Shown piece by piece: positions 33,147-42,287 of a stretch of DNA of 53,234 bases. Made by a program: the position numbers and the translations under genes. The notes below the pieces were generated by a model that did no database searches, was not told the origin of the DNA, and was given only the letters and a program-made list of their open reading frames with translations. The stretch covers positions 1 to 53,234 of the forward strand of contig SVHX01000009.1 in NCBI GenBank assembly GCA_015055665.1. The letters run 5' to 3'. The stretch's first letter is position 1. Every line of letters begins with the position of its first letter. This DNA is from Clostridiales bacterium (lineage in GTDB: Bacteria > Bacillota > Clostridia > Christensenellales > UBA1242).

Positions 33147-35303
33147 ATGAAGAAAGAAAAAGAGAGAATTGTTAATATAAGGTTCCTTGCTTGTGTGTTT
33201 ATAGGGTTAATGATTGGAATAATTATTAGCAAGCTTTTTTTCGTTAATAATATTGGGATAGGCTGGCTGATTGCTCTATCTTGCCTAATACTCATTGTGG
33301 CAAGTGTGTTGTTTGGTTATGGCGTGTTCTGTTCCAAGAAGTATAAAAACAACTTGTCTATGCATAAAGTAGGCTTTCTTATTAAGTGTTCGTGTATAGG
33401 TGTACTTGTTGCGTATTTGGTTGGTGTACTAATTACTATTATTCCATTTAATAAGGTTACAAAAGTTGAGTCGTATAATGGTGATGTTGTAGTAAGTGGT
33501 GTGGTATCTGATTATGTTGATTACGAATCTACTTATACAAAATTTGTGATGAGTGATTGCAAGATAGTTGTTGATGGATCTGTATCACAGGAAGATATTA
33601 AGGTTCTTGTGTATTCGAGTACGTATTGTGATGTGGTTCTTGGTGATACCATTACAATGATTGCGAGTCTTGACAGGCTGGATGTAAATAGCGGTTATGA
33701 CTTCTCGCGTATGGCTGATGGAGTGTATTATTCCACATATGTTAATGTTGATGACATGGTTGTAGCAAGTGGTGACAAATCTATTAGGGACTCTATACAT
33801 AATAAGGTAATGAATCTGCTTAAAGATAATTTAAGCGAAGACAACGCCAATATATGCTTTGCTATTCTCTTTGGTAAGAAGCAGGGGATATCTGATACTA
33901 TATCTCAAATGTTCTCATATGCAGGTATATCTCATATACTAGCGGTGTCTGGATTGCACGTAGGTGTATTGGTTACAATAATTTGGTTTGTTGCAGATAG
34001 GGTTAAGATTAACAAATATGTTAAGTTGATAATATTTGTTGGTGTATTGCTAGGATATGCGTATCTATGTGAGTTCTCTCCTAGTGTGTGCAGGGCGGTT
34101 ATAATGTCGTCGGCTTTGGCACTATGTAAGACAGCACGTTGGGAGTATGATTCCTTGAGTTCGTTGAGTCTAGCTGGAATAGTTATTTTGTTAATATCTC
34201 CACTCGAGTTATTTGGAGTATCGTTTCAATTATCGTTCATGTGTATTTTTGCGATAATTACTCTTTCGCCGGCGATAAGTCAATTATTTGACAAAATTCA
34301 TTGTCCTAAGAAGCTTGGAGATACTCTGGCTCTTAGCATTGCTGTTAATCTGGCGATACTGCCAATATGTATGAACACTTTCAATAGTGTGAGTTTGTTA
34401 GGAATCTTATCTAATATTTTTATCTTGCCAATATTTTCGGTTGCATATGTTTTATTATTTGGTGTGGTATTATTGTCGGTTATTATTCCGGGGTTGGGTT
34501 TTCTATTAAGTGTTCCTAATCTTTTACTTGATATGATTAAGCTAATAGCTATGTATATCAATGCAATACCTATTGGAGTATTTAAGGTATTTGCAAGTGG
34601 GTATTGGGTAATTGTGGTGCTATGTCTATCGGCATTAACAATGAAGTACTATCTAAATCGCACTTGGGTAAAGGGTGTGGTTGCTGGTGTGACAATGGGT
34701 GTTGTATGCGTAATAATGATTACAGCATTAATTCCAAAATCATACAATAACGGAACAATGATTATTGCTAATCAGCACAACTCAAATGTGGTATTGTGTA
34801 TTGAGGAAGATGAAACTATATTAATGGGCAGTAATATCAGTTGCGATAATTTGACCTTTATGCTAAAAGATATTAAAATTAAAGATATAGATTGTATTGT
34901 AGCGTATGATTTGCAACTCAATAATATTGACAATCTAATAGACATAATTACTAGGTATAATATTCAAGAAGTTATAATACCGGATAGTCTGGCTTACGAA
35001 GAGGTAGTAGAGAAATTTGATAATCCTAAAGTAGTAGCTCTTGATATTGATATAGGCAATACGCATATTTCGCTTATCGAAAGAAGTGATAAAGTTGTTG
35101 CTATTAGGTTGACTGGTAGGTTATATGATATGCTTATACCTAATATGGATAATAAGGTATCAGACAATAGATATCTTATAGAGTATTATTTGTCTGATGT
35201 TACAACTATTCTTGTGGATAGTAGTTATGTATGGGATGATTTGGAATATTCGGGAGAGGTAATATGTGTCGATAAAATCTCTCGAGTTGTTATAGGAGGA
35301 TAA
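33147..35303 (+). CDS. comEC: ComEC/Rec2 competence channel protein
   Basis: A membrane channel for uptake of single-stranded DNA in natural transformation. The 718-residue protein has an N-terminal OB-like DUF4131 region (about 1-200), the Competence domain with the signature HILAVSGLHVG (about 262-272) and SPSVCRA, and multiple membrane segments to about residue 535. The C-terminal part (about 540-718) has the size of the usual metallo-beta-lactamase-like domain. However, the HxHxDH ligands are absent: the expected position reads CIVAYDLQLNNIDNL. The nuclease half may be inactive. It is one base from holA, as in other Firmicutes. Confidence 0.9.
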   Translation: MKKEKERIVNIRFLACVFIGLMIGIIISKLFFVNNIGIGWLIALSCLILIVASVLFGYGVFCSKKYKNNLSMHKVGFLIKCSCIGVLVAYLVGVLITIIPFNKVTKVESYNGDVVVSGVVSDYVDYESTYTKFVMSDCKIVVDGSVSQEDIKVLVYSSTYCDVVLGDTITMIASLDRLDVNSGYDFSRMADGVYYSTYVNVDDMVVASGDKSIRDSIHNKVMNLLKDNLSEDNANICFAILFGKKQGISDTISQMFSYAGISHILAVSGLHVGVLVTIIWFVADRVKINKYVKLIIFVGVLLGYAYLCEFSPSVCRAVIMSSALALCKTARWEYDSLSSLSLAGIVILLISPLELFGVSFQLSFMCIFAIITLSPAISQLFDKIHCPKKLGDTLALSIAVNLAILPICMNTFNSVSLLGILSNIFILPIFSVAYVLLFGVVLLSVIIPGLGFLLSVPNLLLDMIKLIAMYINAIPIGVFKVFASGYWVIVVLCLSALTMKYYLNRTWVKGVVAGVTMGVVCVIMITALIPKSYNNGTMIIANQHNSNVVLCIEEDETILMGSNISCDNLTFMLKDIKIKDIDCIVAYDLQLNNIDNLIDIITRYNIQEVIIPDSLAYEEVVEKFDNPKVVALDIDIGNTHISLIERSDKVVAIRLTGRLYDMLIPNMDNKVSDNRYLIEYYLSDVTTILVDSSYVWDDLEYSGEVICVDKISRVVIGG

Positions 35304-35304
35304 T

Positions 35305-36285
35305 ATGAAGTTTGAGGAATTAAAGGGGTCTTTGCAAAAAAATATTCTGCCAGCGTACTTATTGAGTGGTGGGGATGAGTATCTATTGTCTAGTGCAACT
35401 AACCTAATTATTAAATATAGTGGCATTGAGTATCCTGAATTGAATATAATTAAGTTCGTAGAAGGGATAATCGATTGCGAAGATGTTGTTAGAGCATTAG
35501 ATACAATGCCTGTATTTAGTGGCAAGAAGGCTGTTATATTGGATGTTCGCATGGCTAAAAAGTCTGAGATAAAAAATGTGAAAGCACTTAATCAATATCT
35601 TAATAATCCTAATCCCATGGCAGTGCTTATTGTGAGTTGTGGGGCAAATTCAGATGATATTGGTGTAGATAAGAAGCTGGTTGAGGTAATTGACTGTAGC
35701 AAAGTAGACGTGAAGATAGTTGAGGCAAAGATTGTATCGATAATGACAAAACAAAATAAAAAAATATCTCCACAAGCAATTAAGCTACTTATTGAATACA
35801 CTTTATGTGATCTTGCGAAAATTATTGTTGAGTGCGACAAGTTGATTGCGTATTCTGGTCAGAGGGGAGAGATAACGGATAAAGACATCAAGGAAATTGT
35901 TACAAGAAGTATAGAGTATCAGGTTTTTGAACTAACAGAATCTCTTGCAAAAAAGGATAGTGTAAAGGTGTATACAATTCTTGCGGATATGAAGGCTAAG
36001 AAAGATGAATACAAAATGTTGCCGGCACTGATATATTCGCACTTTAGAAGGTTGTTTCATATAGCACTTAATCAAGGGGCTAGCAACTTGGAAATTTCTA
36101 AGATGCTAGGTGTTAAGGAGTATGCAGTTAAGATGTCGCAAGGTCAGGCTAAGTTGTTCTCGAAGTCTGCTCTTAAGAAGATTAATGAATTGTGCTCTAA
36201 TACTGACTATGATCTAAAGCAAAGTAATATAAGCCTAGACAACGCAATAGAATTAATTGTTCTTAGTATACTTAATATGGGGTAG
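35305..36285 (+). CDS. holA: DNA polymerase III subunit delta
   Basis: The clamp-loader delta subunit, which opens the beta sliding clamp. The 326-residue protein begins KFEELKGSL and has PAYLLSGGDEYLL near residue 15-30, the conserved ALDTMPVFSGKKAV, and the C-terminal helical domain (YEL/QVFELTESLAKKD, LPALIYSHFRRL). AGGAGG is the ribosome site. The order comEC-holA, then rpsT on the opposite strand, is conserved in Firmicutes. It ends at a bidirectional terminator. Confidence 0.92.
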   Translation: MKFEELKGSLQKNILPAYLLSGGDEYLLSSATNLIIKYSGIEYPELNIIKFVEGIIDCEDVVRALDTMPVFSGKKAVILDVRMAKKSEIKNVKALNQYLNNPNPMAVLIVSCGANSDDIGVDKKLVEVIDCSKVDVKIVEAKIVSIMTKQNKKISPQAIKLLIEYTLCDLAKIIVECDKLIAYSGQRGEITDKDIKEIVTRSIEYQVFELTESLAKKDSVKVYTILADMKAKKDEYKMLPALIYSHFRRLFHIALNQGASNLEISKMLGVKEYAVKMSQGQAKLFSKSALKKINELCSNTDYDLKQSNISLDNAIELIVLSILNMG

Positions 36286-36294
36286 CAAAAAAAG

Positions 36295-36327
36295 AAAAGC
36301 ATTGATAAAATTGTATCAATGCTTTTT
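36295..36327. terminator. Bidirectional terminator between holA and rpsT
   Basis: A 13-bp stem (AAAAGCATTGATA / TATCAATGCTTTT) with a 6-base loop lies between convergent genes. Confidence 0.85.
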
Positions 36328-36348
36328 GTGTAAAATATTAAAGTAAAA

Positions 36349-36813
36349 TTACTCAGCTTTCTCTTTCTTAGTAGTTGTCTTTCTAGTAGTTTTCTTAGCT
36401 GGTTCTTTTTCTGCAGTTGCAGCTTTCTTGGTAGTAGTTCTCTTAGTTGTCTTCTTAGCAGGTGCTTCTTCTACAACTGGAGTTGCTTCTGCTTTTACTT
36501 CTTCTACTTTCTCAACTTTCTCAGCTTTTTCTTTAGTAGCAGGTGCTGAAGCCTTTGCTTTATACATAGCAGCAGCTAATCTTCCAACTTTTCTGCTAGC
36601 AGCGTTCTTGTGGATAACTCCCTTGCTACAAGCACTATCGATATAAGCGTATACTTCTTTGCTGAAAGTTTCTGCTTCTGCGATTTTGCCTTCCTCGATC
36701 ATTTTTCTTAGTTTCTTAACTTTAGTGCTTAATGTTGCTCTAACGAATCTGTTCTCTTGATTTCTTCTTTCAATTGTATCGATTCTCTTCTGAGCTGATT
36801 TAATATTTGCCAT
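36349..36813 (-). CDS. rpsT: Ribosomal protein S20 with long Lys/Ala/Thr-rich tail
   Basis: Residues 1-85 are ordinary S20, a 16S rRNA-binding protein (start ANIKSAQKRI, then KNAASRKVGRLAAAMY). S20 is normally about 80-90 residues, but here the frame continues to 154 residues. The added tail holds VEEVKAEATPVVEEAP and repeated AKKTTKRTTTKK / AKKTTRKTTTKK blocks, like the tails of histone-like or translation proteins. A ribosome site (AAGGAG on the minus strand) precedes the ATG. The frame is intact, so the tail appears real rather than a read-through artefact. Confidence 0.93.
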   Translation of the reverse strand: MANIKSAQKRIDTIERRNQENRFVRATLSTKVKKLRKMIEEGKIAEAETFSKEVYAYIDSACSKGVIHKNAASRKVGRLAAAMYKAKASAPATKEKAEKVEKVEEVKAEATPVVEEAPAKKTTKRTTTKKAATAEKEPAKKTTRKTTTKKEKAE

Positions 36814-36996
36814 TGTTTTCTCCTTAAATTTTTATCTTATATTTATGAAATCTGCATTATTTTAACATATTTTATTTGTAAAAGCAAGAACAATTTGAAA
36901 TATTTTTAGAAAGTTTAATAAATTTTTGTTAATTTGTTTTTAATTTATCTCAAAATTGCTCAAAATATGGTAATTTTATGATTTGTGGTGGGGAGT

Positions 36997-37887
36997 ATGT
37001 TTTCTGAGATTTTATTTGATTATCTAAAAAATTACGTGTCTGAAAGTGGTGATGACCTTGGATGTTTGGATGTTGTGAGAGATTTCTATGAGATTAAAAC
37101 AGAGAAAGAGTCTAAGATGTACGGCAAGCCAAAAGGCAAATATGAATTGATTGGAATCCCTGATATACTAACTCTAGGGAAATTAGAAATAGACAAATGC
37201 GTATCTGTGGTTAGTTCTGCAATTTCTGGTATGTTGGGGGATATAACTACGGATGACAGGGTGTTGGTTGTAGGGCTTGGTAATAGGCATATAAGTAGTG
37301 ATAGCTTGGGGGCAAAGGTTGTCGGATGTGTTAATATAACAATAGAAAATAAGTTGCTACCAAAGGTTATGGCGATCGCTCCATCTGTAATGGGGTTGAC
37401 GGGTATCGAAACGGTAGATATCGTAAGTGGAGTTGTTGATAAAGTTCATCCCACTCATGTAATATTAATAGATAGTCTTTGTGCTAGTAGTGTGGAGAGA
37501 TTAGGTAGGTCTATTCAGATTACAAATACTGGGATTTGTCCCGGCGGAGGTATTGGAAACAAACGAAAGTGTATTGGGGATAATCTAGCTAGCAAAGTAG
37601 TGACAATAGGTGTCCCACTGCTGATATATGCATCCACATTTGTTAGAGAAACTCTTAGAAAAAATGGGGTGGAAATAGATAATGTAAATAGTATTATGCG
37701 TAGTATCAAAAAATCACCGAACAAAGATAATATCGAGTCGTTATTTGCTGGTGTAAAAAGTGCAATTGATGATGATGTCGAGGGGTTGATAGTGAGTATT
37801 AAGGATATTGAGGAATCGGTACAACTATTATCCGAAATAATTGGTAAGGCAATTAACAGGAGTCTTGGCGTTGAGGAGTATTATTAA
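36997..37887 (+). CDS. gpr: GPR, germination protease for small acid-soluble spore proteins
   Basis: GPR is an atypical aspartic protease that degrades SASPs during germination; it is made in the forespore under sigma-G, whose gene is in this window. The motifs are GLGNRHISSDSLG with the first catalytic Asp, ILIDSLCASSVERLGR with the second, and the signature NTGICPGGGIGNKR. The product is 296 residues from the ATG at 36997 (GGTGG upstream); a GTG at 36985 is possible. It is a little shorter than Bacillus GPR and has little pro-sequence. Its place next to rpsT is the Bacillus order. Confidence 0.93.
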   Translation: MFSEILFDYLKNYVSESGDDLGCLDVVRDFYEIKTEKESKMYGKPKGKYELIGIPDILTLGKLEIDKCVSVVSSAISGMLGDITTDDRVLVVGLGNRHISSDSLGAKVVGCVNITIENKLLPKVMAIAPSVMGLTGIETVDIVSGVVDKVHPTHVILIDSLCASSVERLGRSIQITNTGICPGGGIGNKRKCIGDNLASKVVTIGVPLLIYASTFVRETLRKNGVEIDNVNSIMRSIKKSPNKDNIESLFAGVKSAIDDDVEGLIVSIKDIEESVQLLSEIIGKAINRSLGVEEYY

Positions 37888-37911
37888 TTATGGTGGTGCA
37901 TAAGATATAGT

Positions 37912-38445
37912 ATGAAAAAATATATTATTATACCTCTAGTATTAATTGGTGTAATTCTTGGTGTTCTGCTACTAATAATTGTGTTATTCCCCAAGAAATA
38001 CAGTAATCATATAGAGCTGTATGCCAATAAGTACAATCTAGACAAATCACTTGTGTATTCGGTTATTAATATCGAAAGTGGATATGATAAAAATTCTGTG
38101 TCAAGTGCCGGTGCGGTTGGTCTTATGCAGATTATGCCTGACACGGCAAGTGAGTGTGCATATAAACTCGGGATTGATGGTGGTGATGTGTTTGAGGAAT
38201 CATTTAATATCGAAATCGGGTGTTATTATCTGAGATACCTACTTGATATTTTTGATGGAAATATTGTTAATACATTGTGTGCGTATAATTGGGGCTTGGG
38301 AAATGTTTGGGATTGGATAAATAAGGGAAACGTTGATGAAAGTGGAACAATTACAAATCTTCAAGTTGCGGAAACAAAAAATTATATAGTAAAGTTTCGT
38401 GTTAATCAATTCGTTTATAAGAATATATTGGGAGTCGATAAATAG
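37912..38445 (+). CDS. Lytic transglycosylase (SLT domain)
   Basis: A 177-residue peptidoglycan-cleaving enzyme anchored by one N-terminal membrane helix (about 4-26) with the catalytic domain outside. The SLT core reads YSVINIESGYDKNSVSSAG with the catalytic Glu near residue 55, then AVGLMQIMPDTA and CAYNWGLGNVWDW, all classical goose-lysozyme/SLT motifs. Following gpr by 24 bases, it may be expressed with it and act in the spore cortex or at germination, but that is inference. Confidence 0.88.
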   Translation: MKKYIIIPLVLIGVILGVLLLIIVLFPKKYSNHIELYANKYNLDKSLVYSVINIESGYDKNSVSSAGAVGLMQIMPDTASECAYKLGIDGGDVFEESFNIEIGCYYLRYLLDIFDGNIVNTLCAYNWGLGNVWDWINKGNVDESGTITNLQVAETKNYIVKFRVNQFVYKNILGVDK

Positions 38446-38477
38446 TTAAAAGTCTAGTATTTTTAGAAAACTTTTTA

Positions 38478-38506
38478 TTGACTTTTTTTTGTGGTTTTGG
38501 TAGACT
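38478..38506 (+). promoter_or_regulatory. Promoter of lysS
   Basis: TTGACT (38478-38483), 17 bases, TAGACT (38501-38506). No T-box leader is present in the short gap to the start codon. Confidence 0.7.
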
Positions 38507-38560
38507 TATAAAGATTATTATAATAAATATCAAATATGTGTTTAGTTAAGGAGATTATTA

Positions 38561-40024
38561 ATGCAAGAAAATTTGTACAAAGAAGTCGATATAAGAGCTA
38601 ATAAAATTAAGGAATTAAAGAGCATGGGGATCAATCCTTATGCTGAGAGATTTGAGGAAACTTACTCAATTTCGGAAGCTCGTGAGCTAGAAGATGGCGT
38701 TAAGGTAAGCGTTGCTGGCAGAATTATTTTCCGTAGAGCTTTTGGTAAGTTCATGTTTATCCAGATAAGCAATATATATGGCAAAATTCAAGTTTCGTTG
38801 TCTATTAACGAGATTGCTGAGGAAACTTATAAGTTCTTCAAAGATTATGTTGATATTGGTGATTATGTTGGTATAGTCGGTGAGATGTATACTACACAGA
38901 CTGGCGAGAAGACTGTAAAGACATATGAATATAAGCTATTAAGCAAGGCTGTTAACCCACTTCCTGAGAAGTATCATGGTCTAACTGATATCGAGGCAAG
39001 ATATCGTCAAAGATACCTAGACCTAGTTAGTAATGCAGAGAGTAGAGAGGTACTTCTTGGCAGAAGTAGACTAGTATCCTTTATCCGTAGATACCTAGAA
39101 TCTCACGGATTCGTTGAGGTGGAGACTCCTATACTTCAAGGAGCAGTATGTGGAGCTAGTGCTAAGCCTTTCTTTACTCACCACAATGCTCTTGACAAAG
39201 AGTGTAATCTAAGAATTGCTCCAGAGGTTTATCTAAAGCAAGTTGTGGCTGGAGGATTTCCAAGAGTGTTTGAGGTTGCTAAGTGTTTCCGTAATGAAGG
39301 TATGGATGCTTCACATTTGCAGGAATTTACTCAGGTAGAGTGGTATGCAAGTTATTGGAATTTCGAAGACAATATTAAATTCTTTACAGGCTTTATTCGT
39401 AGTATTGTCAAAGAAATCAGAGGCGGTCAGACAATAGTTGTTAATGGCGAAGAGTTTGACATTAGCAAGGATTTTGCTAGAGTGGATTATGCTGCTACTA
39501 TTAATAAGGTTCTTGGATTTGACGTATTGCCATTACAAGAAAATTTGGACGAGCTTAAAGCTAAAGTTATAGCTACTGGTATGTTTGACGCAGAAGAAAT
39601 TGAGTATCTTAAGTCTGCCGGAGCTGTAATTGATTATGTTTATAAGAGAAAAGTACGTCCAGAGATAGTTAGTCCTACAATACTATTTAATTATCCTGCT
39701 TGTCTTGTTCCTCTTGCTCGAAGAAGTGACAAAGACAGTAGAGTAATTGAGATGTTCCAATTCTTAATTAATGGAGAAGAATTGTGTAAGGCGTATAGCG
39801 AATTGGTTGATCCAGTAATTCAGAGAGAAACTCTTGAAGATCAGGCAAAGGCTAAAGCTAGTGGTGATGAAGAGGCTATGGATGTTGACGAGGACTTCTT
39901 GTTAGCTATGGAGCATGGTATGCCTCCTATGAGTGGTCTTGGTATGGGAATCGATAGATTGCTAGTAATTCTATATAGCCAACCATCTATAAGAGATGTT
40001 GTACTATTCCCAATAATGAAATAA
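38561..40024 (+). CDS. lysS: Lysyl-tRNA synthetase, class II
   Basis: 487 residues. The N-terminal OB-fold anticodon-binding domain (VAGRIIFRRAFGKFMFIQI, about 48-66) is followed by motif 1 (RYLESHGFVEVETPIL), motif 2 (FRNEGMDASH) and motif 3 (GLGMGIDRLLVILY). The C-terminus RDVVLFPIMK is close to the usual LysRS ending. AAGGAG precedes the start. It heads a probable operon with the DegV and HD genes, ten bases apart or less. Confidence 0.96.
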   Translation: MQENLYKEVDIRANKIKELKSMGINPYAERFEETYSISEARELEDGVKVSVAGRIIFRRAFGKFMFIQISNIYGKIQVSLSINEIAEETYKFFKDYVDIGDYVGIVGEMYTTQTGEKTVKTYEYKLLSKAVNPLPEKYHGLTDIEARYRQRYLDLVSNAESREVLLGRSRLVSFIRRYLESHGFVEVETPILQGAVCGASAKPFFTHHNALDKECNLRIAPEVYLKQVVAGGFPRVFEVAKCFRNEGMDASHLQEFTQVEWYASYWNFEDNIKFFTGFIRSIVKEIRGGQTIVVNGEEFDISKDFARVDYAATINKVLGFDVLPLQENLDELKAKVIATGMFDAEEIEYLKSAGAVIDYVYKRKVRPEIVSPTILFNYPACLVPLARRSDKDSRVIEMFQFLINGEELCKAYSELVDPVIQRETLEDQAKAKASGDEEAMDVDEDFLLAMEHGMPPMSGLGMGIDRLLVILYSQPSIRDVVLFPIMK

Positions 40025-40034
40025 TGAGGAAAAT

Positions 40035-40895
40035 ATGAGTTTGTTCTTTGTGGATAGCGGTTGTGAGCTGGATTCTACTCAGATTAGAAATCTTGGTATC
40101 GAGTGTATCAATCTGCCTTATGAAATTAATAATGAGGTTAAGGAGTTTGGAGAAAATTTTGATTTTGACAAATTCTATTCTAAGCTACGCAAGGGCGTAG
40201 TTCTTAACCTGTGTCCACTTAAGAGTGAAGAGTATGTTAAAATATTGGAGCCGGCACTTGAAGGCGGAGATGATATCATTGTTGTGCACTCAAGTAACGA
40301 GATATTCTCAAATAAGGGCTTATTAGATGCGGTAGCGACACTGAAAGATATCTACCCTGATAGATTAATTGAATTGATTGATAGCAAGAATATGTCTGCG
40401 GGAACTGGTGTTGTGTGTTATGAACTTGCCAAGATGTATCACTCGGGAGCTACAATACAAGAGATTGTGGATGCGTCGTTAGATATAATTAATACGACTG
40501 CGTGTTATATGATTGTAGATAGTTTGGAACCGTTATCGTATAATGGTGTTGTGGATTCTTCGTTAGTTATAGGATCTTCGCTTAATATCAAGCTGATAAT
40601 TGCTATTGATATTGATGGCAAAGTTAGATTGATTGATAAAGTTAGTGGACGCAAGAGGGCCATTGCTAAGTTGGTACAGATAATTAGACAAGAAGGCAAA
40701 AATGTTGCAGACAATACAATTATTGTTAGTAATAGCAATTTGACAAGTGAGTCGGCTGATTTGGTATCAACGCTCAAAGAATATTTTGGGGATTCGCTCA
40801 AATTAATAGAGTGTAGAATAACTCCTAGCAATGCAGTCTTGTTGGGATGTGGATCTATGGGTGTTGCATTCAAAGTTCATAGAAAAATTCATTAA
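40035..40895 (+). CDS. DegV family fatty-acid-binding protein
   Basis: 286 residues. The N-terminal half has the family features DSGCELDSTQI, VVLNLCPLKSEEY (the conserved T/S-S-Q-P/S-type loop appears as CPLKS) and IDSKNMSAGTG, and the C-terminal half ends GCGSMGVAF. DegV/FakB proteins present fatty acids to the FakA kinase for phospholipid synthesis. The assignment is to family level; the fak kinase is not in the window. GAGG is the ribosome site. Confidence 0.85.
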   Translation: MSLFFVDSGCELDSTQIRNLGIECINLPYEINNEVKEFGENFDFDKFYSKLRKGVVLNLCPLKSEEYVKILEPALEGGDDIIVVHSSNEIFSNKGLLDAVATLKDIYPDRLIELIDSKNMSAGTGVVCYELAKMYHSGATIQEIVDASLDIINTTACYMIVDSLEPLSYNGVVDSSLVIGSSLNIKLIIAIDIDGKVRLIDKVSGRKRAIAKLVQIIRQEGKNVADNTIIVSNSNLTSESADLVSTLKEYFGDSLKLIECRITPSNAVLLGCGSMGVAFKVHRKIH

Positions 40896-40903
40896 GGGTT
40901 AGT

Positions 40904-41494
40904 ATGGTAGATATAGATAGTATTAAAAAAGAGTATATAGAGATATATAATACATATATTAAGCGAGATGGGTCTCAGGAGTTGCTTGAGTATTTAACCA
41001 AGAGTGATTTCTTCGAAGCTCCTGCTAGTACTCAATTCCATAGTGCTTATGCTGGTGGTCTTGCTGAGCATAGTGTCAAAGTGTATCGTAGGTTCTTAAG
41101 AGCTGTTAAGTCAGAGTATGGAGATAATTACGCTGATACAATTTCGGATGAAAGTATTGCAATATGTGCATTACTACATGATGTATGTAAGATTGATGTC
41201 TATAAGATAGATTATCGAAATAAGAAAGTTAACGGTAATTGGGAGCAAGTACCATATTATACTGTTGAGGAATCTCTTCCGTACGGTCATGGCGAAAAAT
41301 CTGTATACATAATTAATGGGTTTATGAGATTGACTCGCGAAGAAGCAATGATTATTAATTGGCATATGGGAGCATTTGATGCAAGAGTAAAGGGTGGATC
41401 GTATTCCTTAAGTGATGCTTTCTATAAATATCCTAATGCTGTAATATTCCATACAACGGATATGTTGACAACTTATTTGGATGAAGAAAGATAA
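40904..41494 (+). CDS. HD-domain phosphohydrolase
   Basis: 196 residues. The metal-binding HD ligands are seen as AEHSVKV (His near residue 52), LLHDVCK (HD near residue 89), HGEKS (His near residue 126) and WHMGAFD (His near residue 149). This is the arrangement of small HD hydrolases related to the C-terminal domain of YhaM-type exonucleases. It is the third gene of the lysS unit and ends at a terminator. The substrate is unknown. Confidence 0.82.
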   Translation: MVDIDSIKKEYIEIYNTYIKRDGSQELLEYLTKSDFFEAPASTQFHSAYAGGLAEHSVKVYRRFLRAVKSEYGDNYADTISDESIAICALLHDVCKIDVYKIDYRNKKVNGNWEQVPYYTVEESLPYGHGEKSVYIINGFMRLTREEAMIINWHMGAFDARVKGGSYSLSDAFYKYPNAVIFHTTDMLTTYLDEER

Positions 41495-41512
41495 ATTAAA
41501 TATTTTAAAATT

Positions 41513-41549
41513 AAACCACAGGGCATAAAATATGTCTTGTGGTTTTTTT
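41513..41549 (+). terminator. Terminator of the lysS-degV-HD unit
   Basis: A long hairpin: AAACCACA pairs with TGTGGTTT, enclosing GGGCAT/ATGTCT, then a T run. Confidence 0.85.
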
Positions 41550-41802
41550 GTTGAAATATAATATCTGGTAGCCAAAGAAATCGACTTCGGTCGACCTTTT
41601 TGCGTTGTTTTTTGAAAATTTTATTGATTTTTTCAATTTTTTGGTGTTTTTGTAATTGTTTTTGATTGAAATAATAAATCTTTAATGATAAAGTTGTAAT
41701 GCTCAAAAACGAGTAGAAATTTATTACACGAGGTAGATTAGAGAAATGATTTATGCAATGAACAGTACATCTTTTAAGGATGATCAATACAAAGGAGAAA
41801 TT
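41550..41802. other. A/T-rich intergenic region before the Spo0A-like gene
   Basis: It contains a short hairpin TCGAC-TTCG-GTCGA (41581-41594) followed by TTTTT, a weak terminator at best, then a T-rich stretch. No response-regulator receiver domain is encoded in any frame here. No convincing promoter was identified. Confidence 0.5.
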
Positions 41803-42198
41803 ATGAGTAGTGAGAAATTTGTTGAAGGGGCGAAGATAGCCAAGCAAGAAAGATTCTTAGATAAGAGAATAATGGATATATTCTTATCTATTGGTATCCC
41901 AGCACATTTACAAGGATATCAATATCTTAAGGAATCGGTGAAAATGGTAATTAGTGATCCTACGCTAATTAATAGTATTACCAAAAGGCTATATCCAGAG
42001 GTTGCCAAGATTTATGATACGACTGCGTGCAGGGTTGAGAGGGGTATTAGGCATGCCCTTGAGGTCGCGTACACCAAGGGTAGGATAGTATTGCTTAATG
42101 AGTTATTTGGAGTTAATGCTTTAACAGATGCGGAGAAACCTACTAACTCGGAGTTTGTTGCTCTTATAGCTGATAGGCTTAGTCTGGAGGTAAGATAA
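41803..42198 (+). CDS. Stand-alone Spo0A effector (DNA-binding) domain
   Basis: 131 residues from the ATG at 41803, which has AAAGGAGA upstream (the frame is open back to 41746). It aligns by eye with the C-terminal domain of Spo0A: IGIPAHLQGYQYLKESVKMV, SITKRLYPEVAK, the recognition-helix region TTACRVERGIRHALEVA and KPTNSEFVALIADRL. Spo0A is normally about 260 residues with an N-terminal phosphoacceptor receiver; that half is absent. In Bacillus the isolated effector domain is active without phosphorylation (established), so this could be a constitutive or competing regulator of Spo0A sites. Whether the genome also has a full-length spo0A cannot be seen here. Confidence 0.88.
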   Translation: MSSEKFVEGAKIAKQERFLDKRIMDIFLSIGIPAHLQGYQYLKESVKMVISDPTLINSITKRLYPEVAKIYDTTACRVERGIRHALEVAYTKGRIVLLNELFGVNALTDAEKPTNSEFVALIADRLSLEVR

Positions 42199-42220
42199 TT
42201 AATAATCTGAATAAATAGGC

Positions 42221-42249
42221 TTTACAAATTGATTAATTAGATGTATAAT
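42221..42249 (+). promoter_or_regulatory. Promoter of aspS
   Basis: TTTACA (42221-42226), 17 bases, TATAAT (42244-42249). Confidence 0.75.
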
Positions 42250-42287
42250 TATGTTGTTTTAAATAATAACTGAGAGGATAACTATAT

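Noticed and set aside
41581..41601. TCGAC-TTCG-GTCGA hairpin as a Spo0A box pair
   Set aside because: It does not fit the TGTCGAA-type 0A box well and looks more like a weak terminator.
41550..41802. A receiver domain for the Spo0A-like gene, perhaps frameshifted
   Set aside because: All frames were considered; the region is A/T-rich noncoding with a terminator, and no receiver-like stretch is present.
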